From an uncultured Clostridia bacterium (GTDB taxonomy: Bacteria; Bacillota; Clostridia; Oscillospirales; Acutalibacteraceae): a stretch of DNA of 62,585 nt. The stretch covers positions 1 through 62,585 of the forward strand of contig CAMHEZ010000009.1 in the NCBI GenBank assembly GCA_946184295.1, in the 5' to 3' direction. The notes below the pieces were generated by a model. It did no database searches and was not told where the DNA came from. It was given only the letters and a program-made list of their open reading frames with translations. Positions 8,901 through 15,879 of this stretch are shown one piece after another. How positions within the stretch are numbered: position 1 is the first letter of the stretch; every line of letters begins with the position of its first letter. The position numbers were made by a program, and so were the translations under genes.

Positions 8901-9728
8901 GCGGAGTTCTTCAACGCCGACGAGGCCGAAGACGATTATCTGGCGTATGAGTCGGATATCGACGAAGACACTGAAAAAGCGCTTGACGAACCCATCGACG
9001 AAGAACCGGAGGAAGCCTTTGACGTGACTGAAGACGAGGAATCGGAAGAGGAAGCCGTTGACGATGAATCGGTAGAAGAAGTCGACGAAACAGACGGCAG
9101 CAAAACTGTTTCCGCAGAAAACAATGACGATTGGGACGACTGGGACGACGAGGACATTCCGAAGCTGATTCCCTCACGGGATTCTTATCTATCCGCCCCG
9201 ACACCTGAAGTCACTGACCTTTCCAATGAAGTGGACAACGCTGGAGAAGAGCTTTTGGAAAAAGATTCCGAAAACGATATTGTAGTCAAGGATTTCACAT
9301 CCCTGTTCCGTTCCGAAGAAACGGTTGACAATGACAACACGGACGCAACGTTTGACGAAATGCCCGATGATATCCCGGGCCAAACGCCCCGTGTGAGAGA
9401 TTTTACCAGTTTCTTTGACGATGAGCCGTCTGACAGCGCTGCACCGGCAAAAGAAGAATCCGGCAAGCAGGAAGAGCGCGAACATGGCAAGACACCTGCG
9501 GGACGGGATTTCACACAGTTCTTTGATGACGCGGACAACGGCACTGCGGCTATCTCTGACCTGCCGCCATGGGAAGACGAGACAGATCTAACCGAAAGCG
9601 CCGCTTCACCGGAGAAATCCGAACGTGCCGCTTCTTTCCGGGATTTATTTGACGACGATGATGATGATGATTTATACGACGATATTCTTTCCGCTTCGTG
9701 GGTGAAGCGGTTGGACGACAAGGAATGA
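5952..9728 (+). CDS. ftsK: DNA translocase FtsK/SpoIIIE with long acidic C-terminal tail
   Basis: Membrane-anchored ATP-dependent DNA pump that moves chromosomes through a closing septum at division or sporulation. From the ATG at 5952: a very basic Lys/Arg-rich stretch of about 110 residues, four or so membrane helices (about 6390-6860), an acidic linker with a poly-Lys patch, then the motor with Walker A GSTGSGKSVCVN (about 7824-7860), VIVIDEMADLM and ATQRPSVDVITG. The winged-helix gamma domain (SMLQRRLGVGYARAGRIIDQ) ends near 8770. About 318 acidic residues follow, with repeated DFTxFF-like motifs; gamma is normally the C-terminus. A strong GGAAAGGAG (6267-6275) precedes an in-frame ATG at 6285, a possible second or true start. 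It ends 9 bp before ygiQ. Confidence 0.95.
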   Translation: MAQRKTTRKSTGRGGRKTPAKKKFTARGKGSRKGGRSRRKKSRTFRLWQNVADTCTGLGEHIANGVTALHNRIWHPNGENEAEQNPLSPKKRASGTATKKTKRKTGKEHHHMDDEDIKTENAAADTPGDPDGLDEEISWNQQLSSIIIGVLALLMLALIVFKGDNLWTVIHNFIFGMFGNMAILWNALLVYSGYMFAKQKGEMRILEITRGAAGIIIFIDVLTYILIQSNGYRNMSGELTYGYLAMAGQIYDDGAKLGGTGLLGGLIGEILLHLLGKAGGAIVCGLVLFGLAMLISHTTPVALIENIRRTIRHGWLVTTALFREEIPRTVMAVLKGEDLDEEHLSFDDEEGYDEDGDGNAYADDPAYPSKPDDIFVFTDEPDSGDDVPAAMADDSSDEQTADELKKSLAEMDVGDIINKVAQIKEQKKKKKKKTRAEEIEEQKEAFAQQVDAAQTEAQQDTDTQENQEETYQYPTVRLLIASKNTGEADSLEELRETADKLINTLAEYGVKASLSDVSRGPTVTRYEINPAPGVKINKITNLSNDIALRLAAQSIRIEAPIPGKPAVGIEIPNKNKQMVRIREILGSREFAEAKGSLVVALGKDIEGNIVLCDLSKMPHLLIAGSTGSGKSVCVNSMLMSLLYKYSPKEVRMVLIDPKSVEFDMYNGIPHLLVPVVCEPKKAAGALQWAVSEMLKRYGMLKERGARNIDNYNRLAEETGEFEKLCRIVIVIDEMADLMIASPKEVEDAIARLAAMARAAGMYMVLATQRPSVDVITGTIKNNIPSRIALAVSSQVDSRTILDEGGAENLIGYGDMLYHPMGSSKHLRVQGCFVDDVEVERVIKFVKQNGAAEYDDNIADEIERNSMDGAAAESGADFEGKDEFFEKAVEVVTEAGQASTSMLQRRLGVGYARAGRIIDQLEEQGIIGPYEGSKPRAVLITHTQWLEMTMSKIPAGKNDPIVRSHSQFAAQTLDNGHEEITARQAEFFNADEAEDDYLAYESDIDEDTEKALDEPIDEEPEEAFDVTEDEESEEEAVDDESVEEVDETDGSKTVSAENNDDWDDWDDEDIPKLIPSRDSYLSAPTPEVTDLSNEVDNAGEELLEKDSENDIVVKDFTSLFRSEETVDNDNTDATFDEMPDDIPGQTPRVRDFTSFFDDEPSDSAAPAKEESGKQEEREHGKTPAGRDFTQFFDDADNGTAAISDLPPWEDETDLTESAASPEKSERAASFRDLFDDDDDDDLYDDILSASWVKRLDDKE

Positions 9729-9737
9729 GGTGATACC

Positions 9738-11720
9738 GTGGCATTTTTACCCATTTCACGCACCGACACCGATGCGCTGGGCTGGGATTATGTAGATTTT
9801 GTCTACGTTTCAGGCGACGCATACGTCGATCACCCCAGCTTCGGTGTGGCCATCATTTCCCGCATTCTGGAAGCCAAGGGCTACCGGGTCGCCATTCTGC
9901 CGCAGCCGGATATCAAACGTCCTGAGCTTTTCCGGCAGTTCGGCAGGCCGCGCCTCGGCTTTCTGGTGACGGCGGGCAACATTGATTCTATGGTGGCACA
10001 CTACACTGCCGCCAAGAAAAAACGCAGCGAGGATTCCTTCTCCCCCGGCGGCAAACCCGGCAAGCGTCCCGACCGCGCTACCATCGTCTACAGCCGCCTT
10101 TGTAAGCAAGCCTATTCCGACGTCCCGGTCATTATCGGTGGCTTAGAAGCTTCGCTCCGGCGGTTTGCCAATTACGACTACTGGGACGACGAGGTGAAAC
10201 CCTCCATCCTTATCGAGTCCGGTGCGGATATTCTCTCCTACGGTATGGGCGAGTATTCCATGATGGAGATCGCCCAACGCCTCAGTGCAGGCGAACCGGT
10301 CGGCTCCATCACCGATGTGCGCGGCACTTGCATTGCCGTTCTTGTCAAAGAATACGTGCCCTCGTCGGTGGCGGAATGTCCTTCCTATGAACGGGTAAAG
10401 GAATCCAAGCGGGAATACGCGATTTCCTGCCGCATCGAGAAGGAATCCAAGCGGGAATACGCGATTTCCTGCCGCATCGAGCAGGACGAACAGGACGCGG
10501 TACACGGCAGGAAAATCATTCAGCGCCACGGAGACAAAATTCTGGTACAGAATCCCCCCATGCGTCCCATCACCACCGAAGACTTCGACTGGACCTATGA
10601 GCTGCCCTACGAACGCACTTACCACCCCATCTATGAATCACAGGGCGGTGTGCCCGCCATCAAGGAAGTGGAATTTTCCATTATCCACAACCGCGGCTGC
10701 TTCGGCGCGTGCGCTTTCTGTTCCCTCGCCTTTCATCAGGGGCGGCAGGTTTCCACACGCAGTGTGGAGTCGGTCGTACGCGAAGCCGAAATGCTCACCC
10801 ATCACCCCAATTTCAAGGGCTACATTCACGATGTAGGCGGCCCGACCGCCAATTTCCGCATTCACTCCTGCAAAAAGCAGGAAAAGGCGGGTATGTGCCG
10901 CGGCGGACGGCGCTGTCTCGCGCCGGAGCCCTGCCCCGCCTTACAGGTCGATCACAGCGAATTTCTTGACATGCTGCGGCGAGTCCGTGCTCTGCCGGGC
11001 GTGAAGAAGGTTTTCGTCCGTTCGGGCATTCGCTTTGATTACATGATTCTGGAAAAGGATCCCCAAGTCATGCGGGAATTGGTGGAGTTCCACGTCAGCG
11101 GACAATTAAAAGTTGCGCCAGAGCATTGCTCCACGCAGGTGCTCGACAAGATGGGCAAACCCCACTTCGAGGTCTACAAGAAATTCGCGAAGGAGTTCTA
11201 CGGCATCACCGAGGAAATCGGAAAGAAGCAATACCTTGTCCCCTACCTCATGAGCTCTCATCCAGGCAGCACTATCAACGACGCCATCGAGCTGTCGCTC
11301 TTCCTCAAAAATGAACACCTTCACCCCGAACAGGTGCAGGACTTCTACCCCACGCCCGGCACCATTTCCACCTGTATTTTTTACACGGGACTCGACCCTT
11401 ACACACTCGAACCGGTCTATGTCCCACGCACGCCGCAGGAAAAGGCGCTCCAGCGCGCGCTGCTGCAATACTTCCGCCCCGAAAATCACGACATCGTGGA
11501 ACAGGCGCTCATCAAGGCGGGACGCACCGATCTGATCGGCAATTCCCCCAACTGCCTGATACGTCCATCGCCGCAATACCGGCAGACACAGGTCGCCAAA
11601 TCACAAAAGAACGGCAGGAACACCGGCCATTCGCGCGACGGCAAAATCAGGACCGGTTCCGGCAAAGGAACCAAGAAAAGTCCTATCCGCAATAAAAACA
11701 AACCCAAAAAGAAAGGATAA
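9738..11720 (+). CDS. YgiQ-family radical SAM protein
   Basis: A 660-residue radical SAM enzyme of the YgiQ family (UPF0313), whose reaction is unknown. The iron-sulfur motif CxxxCxxC is visible in RGCFGACAFCSLAFHQGRQ, followed by the family segment FKGYIHDVGGPTANFR and the Cys-rich KAGMCRGGRRCLAPEPCP. The start is a GTG with GAGGTGAT upstream, 9 bp after ftsK. The tail is rich in Lys/Arg/Gly. Oddity: a perfect 42-bp in-frame tandem duplication (10398-10481) repeats KESKREYAISCRIE. Confidence 0.93.
   Translation: MAFLPISRTDTDALGWDYVDFVYVSGDAYVDHPSFGVAIISRILEAKGYRVAILPQPDIKRPELFRQFGRPRLGFLVTAGNIDSMVAHYTAAKKKRSEDSFSPGGKPGKRPDRATIVYSRLCKQAYSDVPVIIGGLEASLRRFANYDYWDDEVKPSILIESGADILSYGMGEYSMMEIAQRLSAGEPVGSITDVRGTCIAVLVKEYVPSSVAECPSYERVKESKREYAISCRIEKESKREYAISCRIEQDEQDAVHGRKIIQRHGDKILVQNPPMRPITTEDFDWTYELPYERTYHPIYESQGGVPAIKEVEFSIIHNRGCFGACAFCSLAFHQGRQVSTRSVESVVREAEMLTHHPNFKGYIHDVGGPTANFRIHSCKKQEKAGMCRGGRRCLAPEPCPALQVDHSEFLDMLRRVRALPGVKKVFVRSGIRFDYMILEKDPQVMRELVEFHVSGQLKVAPEHCSTQVLDKMGKPHFEVYKKFAKEFYGITEEIGKKQYLVPYLMSSHPGSTINDAIELSLFLKNEHLHPEQVQDFYPTPGTISTCIFYTGLDPYTLEPVYVPRTPQEKALQRALLQYFRPENHDIVEQALIKAGRTDLIGNSPNCLIRPSPQYRQTQVAKSQKNGRNTGHSRDGKIRTGSGKGTKKSPIRNKNKPKKKG
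10398..10481 (+). repeat. Perfect 42-bp tandem duplication inside ygiQ
   Basis: Units 10398-10439 and 10440-10481 are identical and encode KESKREYAISCRIE twice in frame. Perfect identity at the DNA level suggests a recent event. Confidence 0.97.
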
Positions 11721-11725
11721 CCCCC

Positions 11726-12679
11726 ATGATCTTTCACAAGACAAAACGCAGATTGGCTGCGCTGGTTTGCGGCGTACTCACGGCAACGGTGCTTCTGACG
11801 GGTGCGCTGACCGGCTGCTCCGAGGAGGAAGCCAACGAATGGCTGGAACTGCTGTTCGGCAAAGGCAATTATGAAACCATTGGCGACACGCTTGACGGAG
11901 AGGCCGTGCTGAAAATGCACGTCATTGACGTCGGACAGGGCGACGCCACACTCATTCAGTGCGGTGAAAAGAATGTTCTCATCGACTGCGGCGAAAACGG
12001 CATGGGAGACACCGTGCTGGATTATCTCGCCAAGGCAAACGTCACCCATCTGGACTGGCTTGTCGGCACCCACCCCCACTCCGACCACATCGGCGGCATG
12101 GACACTGTTATTAAAAGCAAGGATATCACCATCGACAAGGTCATGATGCCCCAGACATCCGAGGAAATGACACCCACCACCAAGACCTACACCGAAGTGC
12201 TCGACGCTATCAAGGCCAAAAAGCTCAAAATTACCCGCCCCACCCCCGGCAAGGAGTATGATCTGGACGGTGTGACCATGCTGGTCATCTCACCCAAAAA
12301 GAACGCCAAGTACACTGACCTCAACGACTATTCGATCATGCTCAAATTTACCTACGAGAATGTCTCCATTCTCACAGGCGGCGACGCTACCAAGGTCGTG
12401 GAAAAGGAACTGCTCAAAAAGGACTTCGACCTCAGTGCCGATATCTACAAGGTCTCTCACCACGGCGGCCGCGAATCCAATACCGAAGCCTTTATTGAGG
12501 CGGTTCACCCCAAATACGCCGCCATCTCCGTCGGCGCGGACAACAGCTACGGTCATCCCCACGATCAGACCATGGAGCGGCTCGCGGCCATCGACTGCAA
12601 GGTCAACCGCACCGATCTCGACGGCAGCTTGCTCTACGAAACCGACGGCACCAAAATTGCCGTGACAGTCGCTAAATAA
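11726..12679 (+). CDS. Secreted ComEC/Rec2-like metallo-beta-lactamase-fold lipoprotein
   Basis: A 317-residue protein with a lipoprotein signal: basic KTKRR, a hydrophobic core and lipobox LTGC (Cys at about residue 32). After cleavage the metallo-beta-lactamase fold follows: MHVIDVGQGDATLI, the metal motif THPHSDHIGG, LTGGDAT and the late motif SHHGGRESN. This matches the stand-alone hydrolase domain related to the C-terminus of the DNA-uptake protein ComEC. It is predicted to be anchored outside the membrane; a nuclease or phosphodiesterase role is plausible but unproven. AAAGGA and the ATG lie 6 bp after ygiQ; a DUF3006 gene follows at 20 bp. Confidence 0.88.
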   Translation: MIFHKTKRRLAALVCGVLTATVLLTGALTGCSEEEANEWLELLFGKGNYETIGDTLDGEAVLKMHVIDVGQGDATLIQCGEKNVLIDCGENGMGDTVLDYLAKANVTHLDWLVGTHPHSDHIGGMDTVIKSKDITIDKVMMPQTSEEMTPTTKTYTEVLDAIKAKKLKITRPTPGKEYDLDGVTMLVISPKKNAKYTDLNDYSIMLKFTYENVSILTGGDATKVVEKELLKKDFDLSADIYKVSHHGGRESNTEAFIEAVHPKYAAISVGADNSYGHPHDQTMERLAAIDCKVNRTDLDGSLLYETDGTKIAVTVAK

Positions 12680-12699
12680 ACGATAGGAGGAAATAACAA

Positions 12700-12924
12700 A
12701 TGAGACATCTGACAGTTGACAGAATTGACGGCATTTATGCCATCTGTGAAGACAAAGACCGCAAAATGTTCGCCATTCCCCTGACGGACCTGCCCGCCAA
12801 TGTGCGCGAGGGCGACAAGCTGGACATTGACAACGAGGGCACGGTCACCGTCAACGACAAAGCCACCGCGGAAGCACGCAAAGCGACCCGCGCCAAGGAA
12901 GACGCGCTTTTCACTGATGATTAA
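12700..12924 (+). CDS. DUF3006-family small protein
   Basis: A 74-residue protein beginning MRHLTVDRIDGIYAICEDKD. The VDRIDGxxAxxE opening and a short beta-rich body (PANVREGDKLDIDNEG) match DUF3006. The family is often encoded directly after ComEC-like beta-lactamase-fold hydrolases, as here, so a functional link is likely but unknown. A perfect GGAGG lies upstream. There is no signal peptide or membrane segment; the C-terminus is rich in Ala, Lys and Arg. Confidence 0.8.
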   Translation: MRHLTVDRIDGIYAICEDKDRKMFAIPLTDLPANVREGDKLDIDNEGTVTVNDKATAEARKATRAKEDALFTDD

Positions 12925-12971
12925 ATTCATCACATATCAGGGCTTTCACAAAAATTTTTCCGGAGTTTTCC

Positions 12972-13012
12972 ACAGCGGCAAACCCGCATTCTGCGGCGCT
13001 GCCGCTGTTTTT
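12972..13012 (+). terminator. Rho-independent terminator after the DUF3006 gene
   Basis: ACAGCGGC (12972-12979) pairs with GCCGCTGT (13001-13008); an inner CCGCA/TGCGG stem adds stability, and TTTTT follows. Confidence 0.8.
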
Positions 13013-13045
13013 GCACCGTTTTACACCGGGAAAGCAGCGGCGAAA

Positions 13046-13093
13046 ACGCAACATATTGATATTTTTGTACTTGCAATTCCATATATGTTGTGT
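13046..13093 (+). promoter_or_regulatory. Candidate NrdR box pair
   Basis: ACGCAACATATTGATA (13046-13061) matches the NrdR consensus ACACwAwATaTwGTGT at 11 of 16 positions, and TCCATATATGTTGTGT (13078-13093) at 12 of 16. They are 32 bp apart start to start, the three-turn spacing seen for NrdR pairs, and overlap the nrdD promoter. Each box alone is degenerate. Confidence 0.5.
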
Positions 13094-13099
13094 TATAAT
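13071..13099 (+). promoter_or_regulatory. Sigma-A-type promoter of the nrdD operon
   Basis: TTGCAA (13071-13076) and TATAAT (13094-13099) with a 17-bp spacer; the leader to the TTG start is about 80 nt. Confidence 0.8.
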
Positions 13100-13186
13100 A
13101 GGTGAGGCGCCATAGGAACGCGCTTTTGACGGCATTGACGTTCCGCTGCGGACGGCGCCCGCATTATCATTGAGGAGTGATTACGT

Positions 13187-15490
13187 TTGCCGAACAGTCC
13201 GGAGTATATCATCAAACGAAGCGGCGAGACGGTTCCCTTCAACGCGGCAAAAATTCGCGAGGCCATCAGAAAGGCCGGCAATGCTGTGGAGGAAGAAGGT
13301 CTCACCCAGGACAATATCGTCAATCTGACCAATGAAGTCATTGAGAAAATTCCGCAAGGTACAGTTCCCACCGTGGAACAGGTGCAGGATATCGTGGAGG
13401 AAGTTCTGATTGCCAACGATTTGCCCAAGACTTCAAAAGCCTATATCCTTTACCGCGCTGAGCGCAGCAAGCTCCGTCAGACCGAAAAAGATCTGATGAA
13501 TATCTTCAAGTCGCTCACCTTCGTGGACGCGAAGGATTCCAATATCAAGCGTGAAAACGCCAACATCGACACCGACACTGCCATGGGCACCATGCTCAAA
13601 TACGGCTCTGAGAGTGCCAAATACTTTGTGGACAACAGTATTCTCGACAAGGACATCGCGGACGCGCACAATGGCGGTGATATCCACATTCACGACAAGG
13701 ATTTCTATCTGCTGACCGAGACCTGCTGCCAAATCGACCTGCTCAAGCTCTTTAAGGACGGATTTTCCACCGGTCACGGCCATCTGCGTGAACCCATGAG
13801 CATTCAAAGCTACTCTGCCCTCGCCTGCATTGCCATTCAGGCCAATCAGAACGAAATGCACGGCGGTCAGGCAGTGCCAAACTTCGATTACTCAATGGCC
13901 CCCGGCGTCGCCAAAACTTTTGTCAAAGAATATTTCAAGGCGCTTCAATTATATCTGGAATACCGCTATGATGTTTCCACAGAGGCCGCGGCAAAAGCCG
14001 CCACTGCATTGGAAGAAGGTGTGATGAGTGATATTGTTACGCTTTCCACTAAGGAACAGATGACGGAAACTCTCATCAAGGCCAAGGCGGAAAAACAATT
14101 GCCCGACGAAATGGAAAAGCTGTCCGACGATGAACTCAAAAAGCTCAACGAGAGCGCCTTTGAAACCGCTTTCACCGAGACCGACCGTTCCACCTATCAG
14201 GCGATGGAGGGCCTTATTCACAACCTCAACACCATGCACTCCCGTGCCGGCGCACAGGTACCGTTCAGCTCCATCAACTACGGCACCGACACTTCTCCCG
14301 AAGGCCGCATGGTCATGCACAACCTGCTGATGGCTACCGACGCGGGTCTGGGCAACGGCGAAACGCCCATCTTCCCCGTTCAGATTTTCAAGGTCAAGGA
14401 CGGCGTCAATTTCAACAAGGATGACCCCAACTACGATCTCTTCCGTCTGGCCTGCAAGGTGAGCGCTAAGCGCCTGTTCCCGAATTTCAGCTTTCTGGAC
14501 GCGCCCTTCAACCTGCAATACTACAAGCCCGGTGATTATAACACGGAGGTTGCCTACATGGGCTGCCGCACCCGCGTCATGGGCAATGTCCATGACCGTT
14601 CCCGTGAGGTCACCTGCGGCCGCGGCAACCTCAGCTTTACAACCATCAACCTGCCCCGCATCGGCATCGAGGCCAAGGGTGATTGGGATTTATTCTATCA
14701 TATGCTGGATTCCCGCATTGATCTGGTCTTCAGGCAGCTGCTCCACCGTTTCAGCATTCAGTGCGGCAAAAAGGTCAGAAATTATCCCTTCCTGATGGGA
14801 CAGGGCGTATGGATTGACAGCGATACGCTGGGCATTGACGATTCTGTGGCGGAAGTGCTCAAGCACGGCACCCTCAGCGTAGGCTTCATCGGCTTGGCCG
14901 AAACCCTCAAGGCCATGACCGGCAAGCATCACGGCGAGAGTGAAGAGAGCTATCGCATCGGTCTGGATATCATCAAGCATATGCGCGAGCGCATGGACGC
15001 ACAGTCCGCCAAGACGGGCCTGAACTTCACACTGCTGGCCACACCTGCCGAGGGATTGAGCGGACGTTTCGTCAAGATTGACAACAAAAAATACGGCAGC
15101 ATCGAGGGTGTGACGGATCGTGAATATTACACCAACTCTTTCCATGTGCCGGTGTATTACAACATTTCCGCCTTCAAGAAGCTGGAACTGGAGGCACCCT
15201 TCCATGCCTACTGCAATGCCGGTCACATCAGTTATGTGGAGTTGGACGGCGATATGTGCAACAATATCGACGCATTTGAAACTGTTATCCGCTATATGAA
15301 GCAGGTTGGCATTGGCTACGGCTCCATTAACCACCCTGTAGACCGTGACCCTATCTGCGGCTATACCGGCGTCATTGGCAATTGCTGCCCCCGCTGCGGC
15401 CGCCACAACGGTGAGGCTGTCTCGGTGCTGACGCTCAAGGAATTGCGCAAAAAGTTTCCCAATATGCCACACTTCGTGGGAATCGAATAA
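13187..15490 (+). CDS. nrdD: Anaerobic ribonucleoside-triphosphate reductase, large chain without glycyl-radical segment
   Basis: Class III ribonucleotide reductase, making deoxyribonucleotides without oxygen. It starts at a TTG behind GAGGAG. Seen: an N-terminal ATP-cone (YIIKRSGETVPFN to about residue 95), the barrel with LLTETCCQIDL, MHGGQAVPNFDYSMAPGV and the Cys-rich end CGYTGVIGNCCPRCGRHNG. The chain ends at PHFVGIE, 767 residues. The C-terminal RxxGYL glycyl-radical motif that follows the zinc cysteines in ordinary NrdD is missing here and is encoded by the next gene (15526). No activase gene nrdG lies nearby in the window. Confidence 0.95.
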   Translation: MPNSPEYIIKRSGETVPFNAAKIREAIRKAGNAVEEEGLTQDNIVNLTNEVIEKIPQGTVPTVEQVQDIVEEVLIANDLPKTSKAYILYRAERSKLRQTEKDLMNIFKSLTFVDAKDSNIKRENANIDTDTAMGTMLKYGSESAKYFVDNSILDKDIADAHNGGDIHIHDKDFYLLTETCCQIDLLKLFKDGFSTGHGHLREPMSIQSYSALACIAIQANQNEMHGGQAVPNFDYSMAPGVAKTFVKEYFKALQLYLEYRYDVSTEAAAKAATALEEGVMSDIVTLSTKEQMTETLIKAKAEKQLPDEMEKLSDDELKKLNESAFETAFTETDRSTYQAMEGLIHNLNTMHSRAGAQVPFSSINYGTDTSPEGRMVMHNLLMATDAGLGNGETPIFPVQIFKVKDGVNFNKDDPNYDLFRLACKVSAKRLFPNFSFLDAPFNLQYYKPGDYNTEVAYMGCRTRVMGNVHDRSREVTCGRGNLSFTTINLPRIGIEAKGDWDLFYHMLDSRIDLVFRQLLHRFSIQCGKKVRNYPFLMGQGVWIDSDTLGIDDSVAEVLKHGTLSVGFIGLAETLKAMTGKHHGESEESYRIGLDIIKHMRERMDAQSAKTGLNFTLLATPAEGLSGRFVKIDNKKYGSIEGVTDREYYTNSFHVPVYYNISAFKKLELEAPFHAYCNAGHISYVELDGDMCNNIDAFETVIRYMKQVGIGYGSINHPVDRDPICGYTGVIGNCCPRCGRHNGEAVSVLTLKELRKKFPNMPHFVGIE

Positions 15491-15525
15491 TTTTCTGATT
15501 ATTATATCACAAGGAGGAAATCATC

Positions 15526-15690
15526 ATGAATGAACAAGCAACACAGGAAAAGACTATCGGCGAAGGCGTAGAATTTGAGAGAATCCGCCGCATTACCGGC
15601 TATCTGGTGGGCACCGTTGACCGTTTCAACGATGCCAAGCGTGCCGAGGAGAGCGACCGTGTCAAACACAGCCTCAAGAATCGTGATTAG
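15526..15690 (+). CDS. Separate glycyl-radical chain of the split anaerobic ribonucleotide reductase
   Basis: A 54-residue gene 35 bp after nrdD with a perfect AAGGAGGAA (15511-15519). The sequence IRRITGYLVGTVDRFNDAKR carries the RxTGYL glycyl-radical motif and the following NDAKxxE segment that end ordinary NrdD proteins. Inference: it folds into the large chain and supplies the glycyl radical, much as the small 'spare part' YfiD does for pyruvate formate-lyase, except that here it is the only copy visible. NrdD-family small ORFs of this type occur in Clostridia. Confidence 0.88.
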   Translation: MNEQATQEKTIGEGVEFERIRRITGYLVGTVDRFNDAKRAEESDRVKHSLKNRD

Positions 15691-15715
15691 TGGTTTTTAG
15701 TGCTTAGTGCTTAGT

Positions 15716-15776
15716 GGACGTGTGAAGCGTTGAGAATACATACTCTCTCGCTTGACACGTCCATTTTGTGTTTTTT
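15716..15776 (+). terminator. Rho-independent terminator of the nrdD operon
   Basis: GGACGTGTGAAGCG (15716-15729) pairs with CGCTTGACACGTCC (15749-15762) with one mismatch, followed by ATTTTGTGTTTTTT. It is preceded by a short TTAGTG-type repeat (15696-15715). Confidence 0.88.
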
Positions 15777-15786
15777 GATAATCATA

Positions 15787-15839
15787 GACAAAAAATCCCC
15801 CTGCAACAGTATCCACTCGGATTGCCTTACAGGGAGATT
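15787..15839 (-). terminator. Rho-independent terminator of the ispH-S1 transcript
   Basis: Read on the minus strand, AATCTCCCTG and CAGGGGGATT form the stem and TTTTTTG follows. It marks the end of the dnaX-to-ispH block. Confidence 0.85.
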
Positions 15840-15879
15840 CTCATATCAGATTTTGTACCGCAAAAACGACCGGAAAGAA

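Noticed and set aside
15190-15490. nrdD read as truncated or frameshifted
   Set aside because: The missing radical segment is present intact in the next gene with its own ribosome site.
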